From positions 6,212,501 to 6,276,500 of the forward strand of contig NC_059556.1 in NCBI RefSeq assembly GCF_905220415.1: a stretch of DNA of 64,000 nucleotides. Direction: 5' to 3'. The position numbers and the translations under genes were made by a program. The stretch is from Colias croceus. Taxonomy: Eukaryota > Arthropoda > Insecta > Lepidoptera > Pieridae. Of the stretch, positions 1-11,250 are shown in pieces. The stretch's first letter is position 1. Each line of letters opens with the position of its first letter. The notes beneath the pieces are model-generated. The model saw only the letters and a list, made by a program, of their open reading frames with translations. It did no database searches and was not told the DNA's origin.

Positions 1-165
1 GTGTTTTAAGTTAAAGCATTCGTTTAAGTTTCAGTCTTAATTATCTTGTCATGCATGCAAATTCTAATTCTAACAATTATGGAAAGTAAAAATATAAACA
101 CTCTTTGGAACATTTATATTTCTTGCTCTATTTTTCTTATATTTTTATTCCTATCAATTTCTCAG

Positions 166-3100
166 GATGAAAGAACAGTACATTGCACATGGATGGGTCG
201 TATTGCGTCATATTATTATCTCTCACACAAAACAATGGCGCACTTCACGGCCAACCTTCACGGAGATCTCGATTTTGACGCGTTATTACGCGTTTTGTCC
301 GATTGTGAGGAATACGCTACATTGCCTGTTAGGCATAATGAAGATATATTGAATGGGTATGTTTTAGTAATTTCAAAGATAAAACGAAAAAAGTAAAGAT
401 AAATTGTTTTTAAAATAATTTTTCATTGAATTTTTAATAAACTTACTTACTACTGCCTCTGAATTTGATGTACGCAAATAAGCCGTATGATTGTAGTTCG
501 ATTGACAATCAAATCTAAAAATAAGGATAATATTGTATCCTAGTACAGATGATCATTTTTTTTTTTAATAAATATGGGCAGATATACAATTTCTAATCCT
601 AATTTCCCATAGGCTAAAAACGGAAAGAGTTTTGTCATATTTTTCACAGCCTATTCTTTTTACCAACGAGACAAAGATCGAATTAATTCATTAACACTTT
701 CCTCATAATATTTAGCTATATTTAGTATATATTTTCTTTCAGAGAATTATCGCAACAATGTCGTCTGCCAGTAGACTCATTATCGCTTGACTCGTCTAAC
801 GTGAAAGCGTTCTTATTATTACAAGCACATTTAACAAGGTTGCAACTACCTAACACTGACTATCTCACTGATACTAAGTCGGTTTTGGACCAAACTATAA
901 GAATTATACAAGTAAGAATAAGCTATATGTATCGAAGCCTTATTATCTTAATATGAATATAACATCATATGAATTTAAACTTTAAAGAATCGAAAAGAAC
1001 TTTAAATAAAAATTGTTAATACCAAATACATTAGATATACTGGGTTGAAAATGACTAAAACTCATTCAGTAAATGGAAAAAAATATTTAAAAATTTACTG
1101 GCTTCAAATTATTGTATTCCAGCTATGTAGATTTACTATTTCAAACATTTCGGAATTATTAGAAGTACACATTTTCACACGACAACTTTCACTGACATAA
1201 AATTATAGGTATTACCTTTAAAATAATCCCTAATTCTCTTCCAGGCAATGATAGACACATCCGCTGAAAACGGTTGGCTGTCCGTCTGTCTGTGTTGCCA
1301 GATGCTCATGCAGTCCATAGTACAGGCTCGATGGCCGGCCGACTCACCCTTGACCACTTTACCTCACATAGAACCTCAACACTTATACATGTTTGCCAGT
1401 ATGACGAAAGATTTGAACAAACCTTGCAACACTTTGAACGGTTTGAAGATCATTTGTATGAGGAATTATGAAGTACTGGCTAAGTACTTGAGACGGGAGT
1501 TCGAGGAGGGTCAGATTGAACAGATTTATAAGGTTTGTGTGCTTGTTATTAGTTTGGTATGTGTGCATCGTTATTTAAGTTCAATACTTTGAAAGATTAT
1601 TTAAATTTAGATTAGAAAAGTTAGCTTTTTGAAGAAGAATGTCTTGGAACTTTAAAATGACCTAATAAAAATTTCATGATATTGTATATTGGCAAATCAA
1701 AAAATACTTTCATATATATTCCAAGCAATTTTATGAAAATAGAGATATAAAACTGAACCATTCCATATACATTATATATGTATATAGATCACCGAATATA
1801 GATTCAAAATAACAGCAATTGTATATTGTAATATCTAAATTTTGTAAAGGCCAATGTAAATGTAAATTGTGTAAAATAAAATAATATATGTACATATTAT
1901 ATAATCAGGTGATTACCGACCTTCCGACGCTCGACATAAAGTTCAGTATACGAGGCGTGTGGTTCGACAGTGACTGCGAACAAGATAAGCGCATACAGCA
2001 GCCGCAACGCAGGGATCAATGGACGCCACTACATGCTGATCAGGTATGTTTTTAACCGACTTCAAAAAAAAGGAGGAGGTTATCAATTCGGCCGGTATGT
2101 TTGTACATGTATGTACATCAATTACTCCGAGGTTTCTGAACTGATTTACGTGATTCTTTTTTTGATCGATGCGGATCGATGTTGTCGAATTCGTCCCATA
2201 AAAATTTTTTTCGAATAGGCCCAGTAGTTTTTATTTTATGAGCATTTTTGTCTATAATTGTAAATGTTGCAAGTGCAAGTTTAAAGTCGGTTGTTTTTAA
2301 CGCAGTTATTGATGTGAAACATTTATAGGCGCACGTAAAACCAATTTCTGGCGTGGCGGTGACGCATCTATAATAATATTATAAAACTGAAGAGTTTGTT
2401 TGTTTCTTTGTTTGGTCTCAAGAACTACTAGTCCGATTTGAAAAATTCTTTCGGTGTTAGACAGCCCATGTATCGAGGAAGGTATCGAGGCTATATATCA
2501 TCACGCTAAGACCAACAGGAGCAGAGCCACGCGGGTGAAACCGCGAAGCGCAGCTAGTAATGTATATAACTACACAGTGCCGGCGTAAGGGCCACTGACA
2601 CCCCGGGCCCCGGGCGAAAATATTTTTCTTAGGCTGGTTGCAGAGCTTCACCGACCATCAGTGCGTACGTCAGTCGCGCTTGTCATAATATGTATGGAAA
2701 TTCATAAAAATGTTCATAGCTAGACCTGTGGCTAGACCAAGAAGGGTGCAAGACCGACCATACGCACGCGTATTTCCATACATATAACAAGCGCGACTGA
2801 CGTACGCACTGATGATGACTTAGGATTAATAATTTATGTTCGATAATTATATTTTGCATTCACATTCAATTTGATATCATTTTTCTTATCTAATAATAAC
2901 TTCATTAGCACAGTAACAGATATAATTTTATCGACCCTAATGATCTTTGCGATAATAATCGTATTTCAACCTTACTGAAGGTCATGGAAAAGTTAAATAC
3001 CTTATGAGTTATGTTAATTTCATTTCCATTTAAAAAATGAGCGTATGTGCCGAGCACACGTATAAGAAATGAAACTTCTTTGGCAACATTCAAAGATACC

Positions 3101-3924
3101 AAAATCGTCGCCTTACTCCATGACGTGACGGTATTGCATGAAATTAATATTTATTAGTTTGTTTTTGATTATTTTTCATTAACTCATGCACTATACAATT
3201 GAAAGACGTCCTAATTAATTTATTAATAACATAATTATTCACCAGGAATATACAATACTACTAGAAATGCAACGTCGCGGCGGCAACGCGAACAACGTGA
3301 TATGTCCCAGATTCCCGCGCTCAAAGAACGAAGGCTGGTTCATAACCCTCGGTACCATCGAGTATGGGGAATTGCATGCGTTGAAACGGGGACCAGCTAG
3401 AGGGAATACGCAGATTACGTTTTATACACCTTCCAGAACAGGTAAAAAAAAATTTCTTATATATTTTTGGCACATAAGCGAGAAATGAGAAAGATCTTTC
3501 TGTGCACTGTGCAACAAAATATAGGTCCTAATAAAGTAAATAAAAATATAGTGCAATTTAGAGGTAGGTATCCTAGATAGAACTCTGACAACAAGTAAAT
3601 ACCTAATACCTTATCCATTAATATAAATATAATTATTACTATAAAATTGAAATTAAACCACCTGTTAAACAAGTCACCTTTTGGATCTATATTAAAAGTA
3701 TTGATCAATATTTTCCCCTTATAATTCTGAACCAAAACCAATATTATTTATAATTTACCAACCTTTTTATTACAGGACGGATTATATATACGATCTACAT
3801 AGTAAGCGACAGCTATATGGGGCTAGATCAACAATACGATCTTCAGTTTGAAATTATAGATCCCCTCCCAGAAGAGACGGTAGACAAAGTATATGACACT
3901 ATGGATAAAGTTCTACTTGAATGA
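166..3924 (+). CDS. ASCC3: ASCC3 helicase, C-terminal exons (partial)
   Basis: C-terminal 375 residues of the large Ski2-like helicase of the ASC-1 complex, which splits collided ribosomes and helps repair alkylated DNA. Six exons join in frame with GT-AG introns: 166-356, 743-911, 1245-1532, 1909-2043, 3246-3441 and 3776-3924 (stop TGA). The first begins in codon phase 0, so the gene continues off the left edge. Diagnostic stretches are GRIASYYYLSH, LPVRHNED, LLLQAHL, DTKSVLDQ and DSYMGLDQQYDL, all typical of the second Sec63 domain of ASCC3 rather than of Brr2. An AATAAA signal lies at 3943-3948, only 19 bases after the stop. The introns hold repeats (2054-2307, 2368-2557, 2656-2814). I am sure of the Sec63-helicase family; ASCC3 over Brr2 rests on remembered motifs. 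Confidence 0.9.
2054..2307 (+). repeat. AACCGACTTC MITE, copy 1
   Basis: About 250 bp in an ASCC3 intron, starting AACCGACTTCAAAAAAAAGG and closing with AAAGTCGGTTGTTTTTAACG, so the ends are imperfect inverted repeats. A second copy lies reversed at 16130-16382. Non-autonomous; open frames through it are spurious. Confidence 0.75.
2368..2557 (+). mobile_element. Helitron-like non-autonomous element, family C
   Basis: Repeat starting near CTATAATAATATTATAAAAC and ending in a GC-rich region followed by CTAG, the CTRR terminus expected for Helitrons, then T. Other copies: 4411-4596 and, reversed, 17858-18045. Assignment to Helitrons rests on the terminus only. Confidence 0.6.
2656..2814. repeat. 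Palindromic MITE in ASCC3 intron
   Basis: Roughly 42-base arms, starting CATCAGTGCGTACGTCAGTC, read inwards from both ends with few mismatches. The loop is about 75 bases. The whole unit is 159 bp and non-coding. Confidence 0.75.
3045..3135 (-). repeat. Fragment of GAAGTGAAACTTCTTT repeat
   Basis: Reverse-strand copy of a repeat seen again at 18095-18245, with shared GATTTTGGTATCTTTGAA and GCCAAAGAAGTTTCA segments. A further degraded piece lies near 46910-46960. Confidence 0.5.
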
Positions 3925-5076
3925 TTTTGTATATTACATTCAAATAAATTATTTATATATGCTTGTTAAACTTTATTTTTCTTTGTATATATTGCTAAAC
4001 AATAAACATAACCCAATTTATTTTTACAGGATTAAAATTATAGTTTATTAAACAGAAAATGACTCTGATCATAATAGAATAGTTGAAAGTCATGGTTATC
4101 ATTAATAAAAAATATATGTTTATGTTCATTGATTTACATCAATTAAAATCTATTTAATTACACAAACAGTCGACAAAAAGAATTAGTTGACGAAAAAAAA
4201 ACAATTCTAACATGTAAACAAGATACTGCCATTATCTGGCTATACAGAATATGTAAAATATGTATATATTTTACAAGTTCAATCCTCCGCATATGTTTGC
4301 TCACAATAATAAAATCTCAATACATGAATCGAAAAGTATGTCACGAGAACAAGGCTAAACTACAATAATAATACAAAATATGCATTGGATTTCAATCAAG
4401 CAAATCTATGCTAATATTATAAAGCTGAAGACTTTGTTTGTTTGAATACGCTAATCTCAGGAACTACTGTTCCCATTTGAAAAATTCTTTCGGTGTTAGA
4501 TAGCCCATTTATCGAGGCGGCTATAGGCTATAATATATCATCATGCTAAGACCAACAGGAGTGGAGCCAGGGGGTGAAACCGCGGGGAACAGCTAGTCTC
4601 TGATAAAATGAAACAACATATAACCATTTCTATTTTGTTTATTTACATCAACAGAAGCTTAGCAGTAATAATTGGTTAGGCCTACATTAATAGCCAAAAC
4701 AACACTCATATATTATAATTAACTAAATTAACTATATTCATCTGTCATATAACAAAATAATCTGTTTCAAGGTAAATGAAGCCATATATCATTGAAACAT
4801 TCTCTATTTATTTCAATTTACATGTAATATATCACAAATAGTAGGAAAACTTTACAATCAGTGAATGCAAGAGGTCAAACATATGGACTGTGCTTAGTAA
4901 AGATTAAAGTTGAGTAATAATTTTACACTTCAAGCATAAATAGCTACAATTACAATGATTTTAAATGCAATCAAAATTTATTATGAAGGAAGCTATTTCA
5001 GAAGTATACAAAAATATTGACTCAGATCAATAAACACTCAAACAATATCAAATATTGTTGGAGTGTCATCTTTATG
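3925..5076. other. Convergent intergenic region ASCC3/ALG2
   Basis: Tail-to-tail 3' regions. It contains the ASCC3 poly(A) signal, a Helitron-like repeat (4411-4596) and a likely ALG2 poly(A) signal on the reverse strand near 4977-4982 (TTTATT on the + strand). I see no coding sequence. Confidence 0.7.
4411..4596 (+). mobile_element. Helitron-like non-autonomous element, family C
   Basis: Near relative of 2368-2557: CTAATATTATAAAGCTGAAG start, shared TTCTTTCGGTGTTAGATAGC core, ACCGCGGGGAACAGCTAG end. Confidence 0.6.
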
Positions 5077-6342
5077 CTATTTACGTTTCCTCTGGTCATA
5101 TTCAATCGCCCTTGCTTCAGAAATTAGTTGCCTCTCTCGGGATAAAATTCCATCTAATTGTTCAGTAAATGCATCAAATGAGAACTTTGTTTCAAACCTC
5201 TTTCTTCCAGCTTCACCTAATTTTACACCTAACTGTTGGTTAAGAATCAATTTGTTCATAGCGCTAGCGAATGCCTTGCTTGTGGGAGGACAAAGGAATC
5301 CGGTGACGTCATTTACTACTGTTTCTGTAGGCCCTCCACTGTTCACTGCAATCACTGGTTTACTGTAATACATTGCTTCTAATGGAACAATACCAAAATG
5401 CTCATTTGATGGAGTATAAACCAATGCATTGCAATGGTACAATAGTGATACTTTTTCAATATCTTTAGGGGATTTCATGAATGTGACTTTATCCTCTATA
5501 TCTAACTCTGCAGCCAAATCTGTCAGCTCAATATAATGTTCCATATTCTCCAAGTTAATAGGATCAAAACCACCAGCCATTATTAAATGAACTCTATACC
5601 AATCATCTTCACTCAACATATGCCGTAAATGCTCTAGTGCTCTTAATGCAAGTTGCAAGTTCTTTTTTCTTTCATACCTATTTATAGAAAGAAATATGAA
5701 TTTATCAGTACCAACGGGCACTACTTCTTTTAGATTTTTTGGTGTGGTATTCTTAAAGAATTCTGTATTAATTGAAGGATAACAAATATCTGGGACATCC
5801 TTGATATTTTGGAATGCATCTTTGTATACTCGAGCTGTATATTTGCTATTCACAAGAACCTTATCTGCTTGAGCTGTTGTCAGTTCTTCTAACCAATTTA
5901 ATGGCGCCCTGTATAACTTCTTAAGGAATCCACCTTCAGACGATAAGAGCTTATCAGGGTGATGACAATAGAACACAACTCTGAACGGTCCTCTGGCGAA
6001 TTTCAAAAAAGGAATGCATAATGAAATAAGATCGCAAAAAATAAGAGTCGGTTCCTGAACAGGTATAACATACCAGGCTAAGTAAACTGCCGCATATACC
6101 ATACGCACATAAGCGCAAGCCGCTTTAAACCTTCCCAGTATTGAACGTGGTATCCAATCTCCGACTACTGTTACTGGAAATGTGCCATTTTTAGTTTCGG
6201 CAAAGCAATGAGATGGATCATGATGGTTTGTATAAAAACATACTTCGTGGCCTTTACTCTTGAAGGCTAAAGCTGCATCCAAAACAAGGCGTTCTGCTCC
6301 CCCTATTCCAAGATCAGGGTGTAAGAATATTATTTTAACCAT
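5077..6342 (-). CDS. ALG2: ALG2 alpha-1,3/1,6-mannosyltransferase
   Basis: Intact 421-residue, intronless gene for the ER mannosyltransferase that adds the second and third mannoses to the dolichol-linked N-glycan precursor, using GDP-mannose on the cytosolic face. It is a GT4-family, GT-B-fold enzyme. N-terminal glycine-rich loop HPDLGIGGAERLVLDAA (residues 8-24); hydrophobic membrane-associating stretch around 80-115; CHHPDKLLSSEGG near 126-138; C-terminal EX7E motif at E314 and E322 inside PSNEHFGIVPLEAM. Length matches the family (human about 416). The start ATG at 6342 is the first in frame and precedes the conserved IIFLHPD strand. Convergent with ASCC3; the FKBP2 3' end lies 0.8 kb upstream. 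Confidence 0.96.
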   Translation of the reverse strand: MVKIIFLHPDLGIGGAERLVLDAALAFKSKGHEVCFYTNHHDPSHCFAETKNGTFPVTVVGDWIPRSILGRFKAACAYVRMVYAAVYLAWYVIPVQEPTLIFCDLISLCIPFLKFARGPFRVVFYCHHPDKLLSSEGGFLKKLYRAPLNWLEELTTAQADKVLVNSKYTARVYKDAFQNIKDVPDICYPSINTEFFKNTTPKNLKEVVPVGTDKFIFLSINRYERKKNLQLALRALEHLRHMLSEDDWYRVHLIMAGGFDPINLENMEHYIELTDLAAELDIEDKVTFMKSPKDIEKVSLLYHCNALVYTPSNEHFGIVPLEAMYYSKPVIAVNSGGPTETVVNDVTGFLCPPTSKAFASAMNKLILNQQLGVKLGEAGRKRFETKFSFDAFTEQLDGILSRERQLISEARAIEYDQRKRK

Positions 6343-6830
6343 GCTTTATACTAAACACTCAAATGTTGTTGAGTAAATTTACTAGGTACTTGAAATAAAT
6401 TAATATTTTTTTACAACACCGCAAGGCGCAAACATATTTTGCATTGTTTAGTTTCGGACAGCTGTCATTTGTATTTGGATTTTGGAAATGTCAGATTTTA
6501 ATGGTAAATGGTGTCACAGATTACCACAGAATAATATTATACTAAGAACAGAGTTCTTTTCTGTATTGTAGTAAAGTCCTCCACACACAAGACGAATTAT
6601 TGAATATCATTGCAGTCGCATTTTTATCATTTTCATGAACGACGTCTTTAATCGACAAATATTAGTAGATAAAAAAATATATAGTACTTAAAATACCTTT
6701 ATATCTGGTTTACAAAATTAGAGTCAAATATTTAAACGAAGTGGAAATATATTTTAATGGGCCGGAAGGAAAGTACTTGAAATAGTGAGATAGTAAGTTT
6801 TTCTGAAAGAAAACATCCACTTAATTTTAA

Positions 6831-6952
6831 GTAGCGACCCGCCCGCGGCTTGGCCCGCTTTGTCTTAACCCAATAAATTCCAAAACCTTCCTTGAGAATC
6901 ACTCTATGTATAAAAAACCGCACCGAAAGCTGTTGCGTAGGTTTAAAGATTT
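6831..6952 (-). mobile_element. Helitron-like 3' end, family B
   Basis: Reverse copy of the repeat at 20841-20971 and 37197-37328, with shared ACAAAGCGGGC, AACCTTCCT and GATGCGGTTTTTT-like segments. It lies between ALG2 and FKBP2; the rest of that 0.8 kb gap shows nothing else. Confidence 0.5.
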
Positions 6953-7136
6953 TAGCATATGATATAGAGACAGAAAAAGCGACTACTTTGTAATGAAGTA
7001 CTTATTTATCTGGGATAAACGTAAAATTTGGTTACATTACAAGTATTAAAAGAAAGGAAAATAAAAGAAGTCAATTTACTACATAATATTATATTATTCA
7101 CACATAGGTAATGTATATAAAAAAATAATTTATTAA

Positions 7137-7924
7137 TTAAAGTTCATCCTTCCTTTCAATCTTAACGAGATCTACATGGAATGTTAGAGTTGCTGATTTA
7201 GGTATTTTTGGTGGAGCTCCAGCTTCGCCATAAGCCAATTCTGGAGGAATCACAAGTTTCCTTTGTTCACCCTCACACATTCCAATCAAACCTTGGTCCC
7301 ATCCTTTAATTACTTGTCCCGCACCTAGAGAAAATGTCAATGGATTGCCTCTTGGAATTGAACTATCAAACTCTGTTCCATCTTCTAATGTACCCTGAAA
7401 TTAAAAATACTAATTTAACATTTTTACTTATAGCGCAATTTGTTTGTTTCTGGTTACTATAATACTTTTATACATATATGTAAAGAAAAGATAAACCAAC
7501 TTTTCTTGAAAAATCTATACAATTGGTCTCTATTCGAGTTTGGATGTAATTTGGTAAAAGATATAGCTAGAGAAAGGACATGGAATAAGTTTTGTCTCAA
7601 AAACGTTATGGAAACGATAACTATGCGAATTTTCCTTTGAGCCAGCGAAGCCGCGGGCGGAAAGCTTGCATTTGACGAGAGATAATAAATTAACAGAAAG
7701 GAGTGCTCTTGCATTGTAAATATAATACATCGAAAATTTACCGTATAATGCATATGCAGAAGATCTCCTTTCCTACTCTTCATAGGGCACTCTGCAGGAC
7801 GCTTTTTAACTCCAATTTGAAGTTTTTTTGGAGGTGTGCTGCCTATGACTACATAATTAACAACACTCATAAAAACTAAAACGAATATTAAAATTTTACA
7901 GATAGGGATTAATGTAGATTTCAT
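7137..7924 (-). CDS. FKBP2: FKBP2-type ER peptidyl-prolyl isomerase
   Basis: Two exons, 7924-7742 and 7394-7137, join in phase 0 to a 146-residue FK506-binding prolyl isomerase of the ER lumen. The N-terminus is a hydrophobic signal peptide (ILIFVLVFMSVVNYVVI, residues 11-27). The single FKBP domain (about 35-140) has EDGTEFDSS, PLTFSLGAGQVIKGWDQGL and VIPPELAYGE, which carry the ligand-pocket residues of active FKBPs. The protein ends in KDEL, a canonical ER retrieval signal; from memory the human protein ends RTEL. The donor is GTAAAT and the acceptor TTTCAG. The short intron holds a Helitron-like scrap (7625-7672). The single FKBP domain and lack of EF-hands favour FKBP2 over FKBP7/14. Confidence 0.94.
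7625..7672 (+). mobile_element. Helitron-like 3' terminal scrap
   Basis: GCGAAGCCGCGGGCGGAAAG is the hairpin-bearing end of the local Helitron-like families; here the following CTAG has become CTTG. It lies in the FKBP2 intron. Confidence 0.45.
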
Positions 7925-8108
7925 GATATATTTTTATATCAACAATGAAAACAAATGCAAAACAAGTTGCAAATTGCAATATCGACAATTATTTTATTTA
8001 CGAACCGCAAATCCGCAAATGACAATTGACATTTGACAAATGCCCATTGCCAAATGACAATGACAATAGATGTATGAGATGTATAGACATTGACAAACGA
8101 AGTCCTAA

Positions 8109-8412
8109 TGCCTCCTCCACATTACTCGCGAAGTTGAACGAGGTTAGACGAATAGAATAATGTAGAGAGGCACTTCGGCTTACTTCGTCCAACTTTACCT
8201 CGCCTCGGCCGACTTCCGTTTGTTGTCGGTTTTTGGGCCCGAGTTAAAGTAACCTGAAGTTCGTTCTGAATATGAACGTATGCGCTCCTCGCGAAGTTGA
8301 ACGAGTGTGTAGTGTAGCACAGAGCAAGTAATATAGTAGTGTAGCACCGCGGACTTCAGTCAATTTCGGCCGAGTACTTCGCCTAGGAACTTCGCGAGTA
8401 GTGTAGAGGAGG
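8109..8412. repeat. MITE with GCCTCCTC terminal repeats
   Basis: The ends carry TGCCTCCTCCACATTACTCG and its near reverse complement, arms of about 30 bases. The flanks AGTCCTAA and CGTCCTAA look like an 8-base target duplication. The inside is GC-richer, with repeated ACTTCG motifs. It lies upstream of FKBP2. Confidence 0.65.
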
Positions 8413-8791
8413 CATAACGTCCTAAGTATACTTATTATATTATTAGTCTGTTGTCTTATATTACATTTTATCCAACTTGAAGGTTTATTATTTACTATAA
8501 AAATAACTATTATTAACTATAGTAAATTTGTACAGCTATGTAAACACGTGAAATAAACTATATTCTAAATTATTTATTCCTACAGATAATTATTCAACAT
8601 TTTCTTGATAACATAAATTACTAAATCTATTAAATTTCTTAAGTTTTATCGATTACGATTTCAATCACATTTCAATATTTCCAATGTATTATTTATATTC
8701 TAGCAATTTTACAATTATTGACAGCAGATACTGACAAAATTGATTTTCAAAAGTTATCTGTGCATTTATCTAAATGTGTCATTATTGGTGT
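8413..8791. other. AT-rich spacer, nothing recognised
   Basis: Unique AT-rich DNA between the MITE and the first P-like element. No frame, RNA gene or repeat seen. Confidence 0.5.
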
Positions 8792-8799
8792 GTTCCAAT

Positions 8800-10118
8800 C
8801 ACAGAACAGTAAGAACATAATAGAAGTGCTATAATGTAATCATTAGTATGAAAACCAGTGTCGCCAAACCCACACATTTAAACCGATAGTTATACAGTAC
8901 ACTACAAGTAAACTATGCCTTTGATTGGACAGCTTAATTTGAGTAAAAACTGACTTAGGTTATAAATTCAGCATTTCAATATGTACCCTAACGAACCAAG
9001 TTACGGTTTATTTTAGTATAACATCCCTAGGTATATTAGCTGTTTTGTTTCTCTTTGCTCAGAAATTCCAAATTCGAAAACATTCAGCTATTCCACAACA
9101 GATGGCGTTGGTTTTCAATACATATAACTTTGAACCTCTACACATAAAGATAAGGTTGAAATTTGTGTCACTCTAAATTAATGACATTAACTTGACATTA
9201 ACCTGATGCTATGCTCTAAGGGATGTCAGCCTTGTTATCGATAATTCACAAATACATATATTTTTGTGCATTTTTTTTTTCTTTCTATTATATGAGTATA
9301 GGATAATGTGTCACATTTTGGAGTATGTTTATTACTACTAAGTACGTCTTTTCATATTATTATATTTAAATAAAAAACGGAATAGAATAGTATAAATCTA
9401 TATTTACAAAACAAACAGAAAATATGCATTATTTTAAATCTTGGAACTGCCGTAGGTTTGATGTATCGGTGGCCTTTGTTAGACTGCTTATTGCTGTTCG
9501 GCATCCAGTTAACTCGTCACGTTGCATTTATTATCCATTTCTCTTTTAAATTAGGCTCTTTCGAAAATCTATAAATAAATAGGACAAATGAAAGCTAAGG
9601 AAAAATAGAATAAAATTTAATATTTAAAATGTTTGTCTTTTCTAAAGTATCGATACAGTCGATATGCGCCACATGCATCACTAATACGACATTCGTTTGT
9701 TTATTTCAATAATATTCCAGAAAGTCTTGTTTGCTGTTCAATCTATATTAGTACTTATTTCTTATAGATTAAGGTTCATTTTGACTTAATATTTTTATAA
9801 ATTTTTGACAAATTATGACAAGCGAAGTTGTAACGTAAAATATATTTAAAATAAATTAAAATAAGACTTACCGATGGTATGAAATGCCTCGATTGCTGAT
9901 ATTATTTCGTCTGCTATCATTTTTCCTCTCTAATACCGAACAACACGCTCTAAATAATGAATAAATATGGAAATAAGGTTTGACAGTTGACAACCGACTC
10001 GAATATTTTTCTGCGCACAACTGAGAGCGAGTTAGGTGATCTTACCTTACTAGTGACACGTGGGCCACGCCCACATCGCACTTCTATTATGTTCACTGTT
10101 CTGTGCTAAGGTTCTGTG
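8800..10118 (-). mobile_element. P-like DNA transposon, copy 1 (non-autonomous)
   Basis: 1,319-bp element with CACAGAACAGT termini, flanked by a perfect 8-base duplication GTTCCAAT (8792-8799 and 10119-10126). Its right end carries 13 extra bases, CACAGAACCTTAG when read inwards on the reverse strand. It has no transposase, but the reverse strand keeps a mini-exon at 9920-9872: ATG, 16 codons, then a GTAAGT donor. The 8-base TSD fits the P and hAT superfamilies. I favour P because the nested relative (10438-12361) has a THAP-like first exon. Copy 2 is near-identical and head-to-head at 10166-13403. Confidence 0.75.
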
Positions 10119-10126
10119 GTTCCAAT

Positions 10127-10157
10127 GAATAAGGAATCACTCCTAAGTCATTGTTTG
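10127..10157. other. Short spacer between inverted transposons
   Basis: Original host DNA left between two independent insertions. With the TSDs removed, the pre-insertion sequence reads continuously into 13411 onward. Confidence 0.6.
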
Positions 10158-10743
10158 GTCATTAGCACAGAACAGTGAACATAATAGAAGTGCGATGTTG
10201 GCGTGGCCCACGTGTCACTAGTAAGGTAAGATCACCTAACTCGCTCTCAGTTGTGCGCAGAAAAATATTCGAGTCGGTTGTCAACTGTCAAACCTTATTT
10301 CCATATTTATTCATTATTTAGAGCGTGTTGTTCGGTATTAGAGAGGAAAAATGATAGCAGACGAAATAATATCAGCAATCGAGGCATTTCATACCATCGG
10401 TAAGTCTTATTTTAATTTATTTTAAATATATTTTACGCTAAGAGCAATTAACCTATAGAGTACTTGTATCGAGCGTATACAATTTACATATATTTGTTTC
10501 TCTCTATCTAAAGAAAACGTCGTATGAAAGAATGAGACAGCTATAGACAACAAGCTACGTTTCAACATAGTCATGGCACCATTTTTACTATAGGTACGTA
10601 TTTAGATAGATAGAAGGTGATAGTGATGGGATGTGCTTCAATCGATAAAATCGTGAATGTATTTTGCATTTACGGTTTCGTGAAATAATAAATAATAAAA
10701 AAACAAAACTTATAATTAATTTCAGTTGAATACATTATTTGTT

Positions 10744-10925
10744 TAATCCTACGTATATAATAAATGCGAAATTATGTGAGAAGGGATGTTACTCTTTCAC
10801 TGCGGAACCGATTACAATGAAATTTTGTACATACACACATAGGTTAGGTTTTATCCCGGAAATCCCACGTGAACGGGAACTGTGCAGGATTTTCTTTAAA
10901 AACGCGGGCGGAAAAGTAGTACATT
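10744..10925 (+). mobile_element. Helitron-like fragment
   Basis: Degraded copy of the repeat class with ACTCTTTCAC, CCGATTACAATGAAATTT, TTATCCCGGAAATCC and a terminal GCGGGCGG region. Nested in the 10438-12361 element. Confidence 0.45.
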
Positions 10926-11082
10926 ATAAAAGAAATTTTAAAACTTGAAATGTAATTTAAAATAAAGAAGGAAATGATGATAAAGTTAAGGGAGTGAGGA
11001 GAAAGGCACAGTCAGCATGAAGGAATCATGCAGCATTTTAACAAGTTAATAAAAGGACAGTCTTAATGAAAACATTTTCCTA

Positions 11083-11250
11083 ACATCCTACTAATAAATC
11101 GAAAGTTTGTGAGGATGGATGTTTGTTACTCTTTCACGCGAATACTACTAAACCGATTACAATGAAATTTGGAAAAATTACTTTTGATCCCGTAAATCCA
11201 ACAGGAATGGGAACTATGCGGGTTTTTCTTTGAAAACGCATGTATATTAA
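11083..11250 (+). mobile_element. Helitron-like fragment
   Basis: Second degraded copy of the same class, sharing GTTACTCTTTCACGCG, ACCGATTACAATGAAATTTG and GGAACTATGCGGGTTTTTC. The 3' end is lost. Confidence 0.45.
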
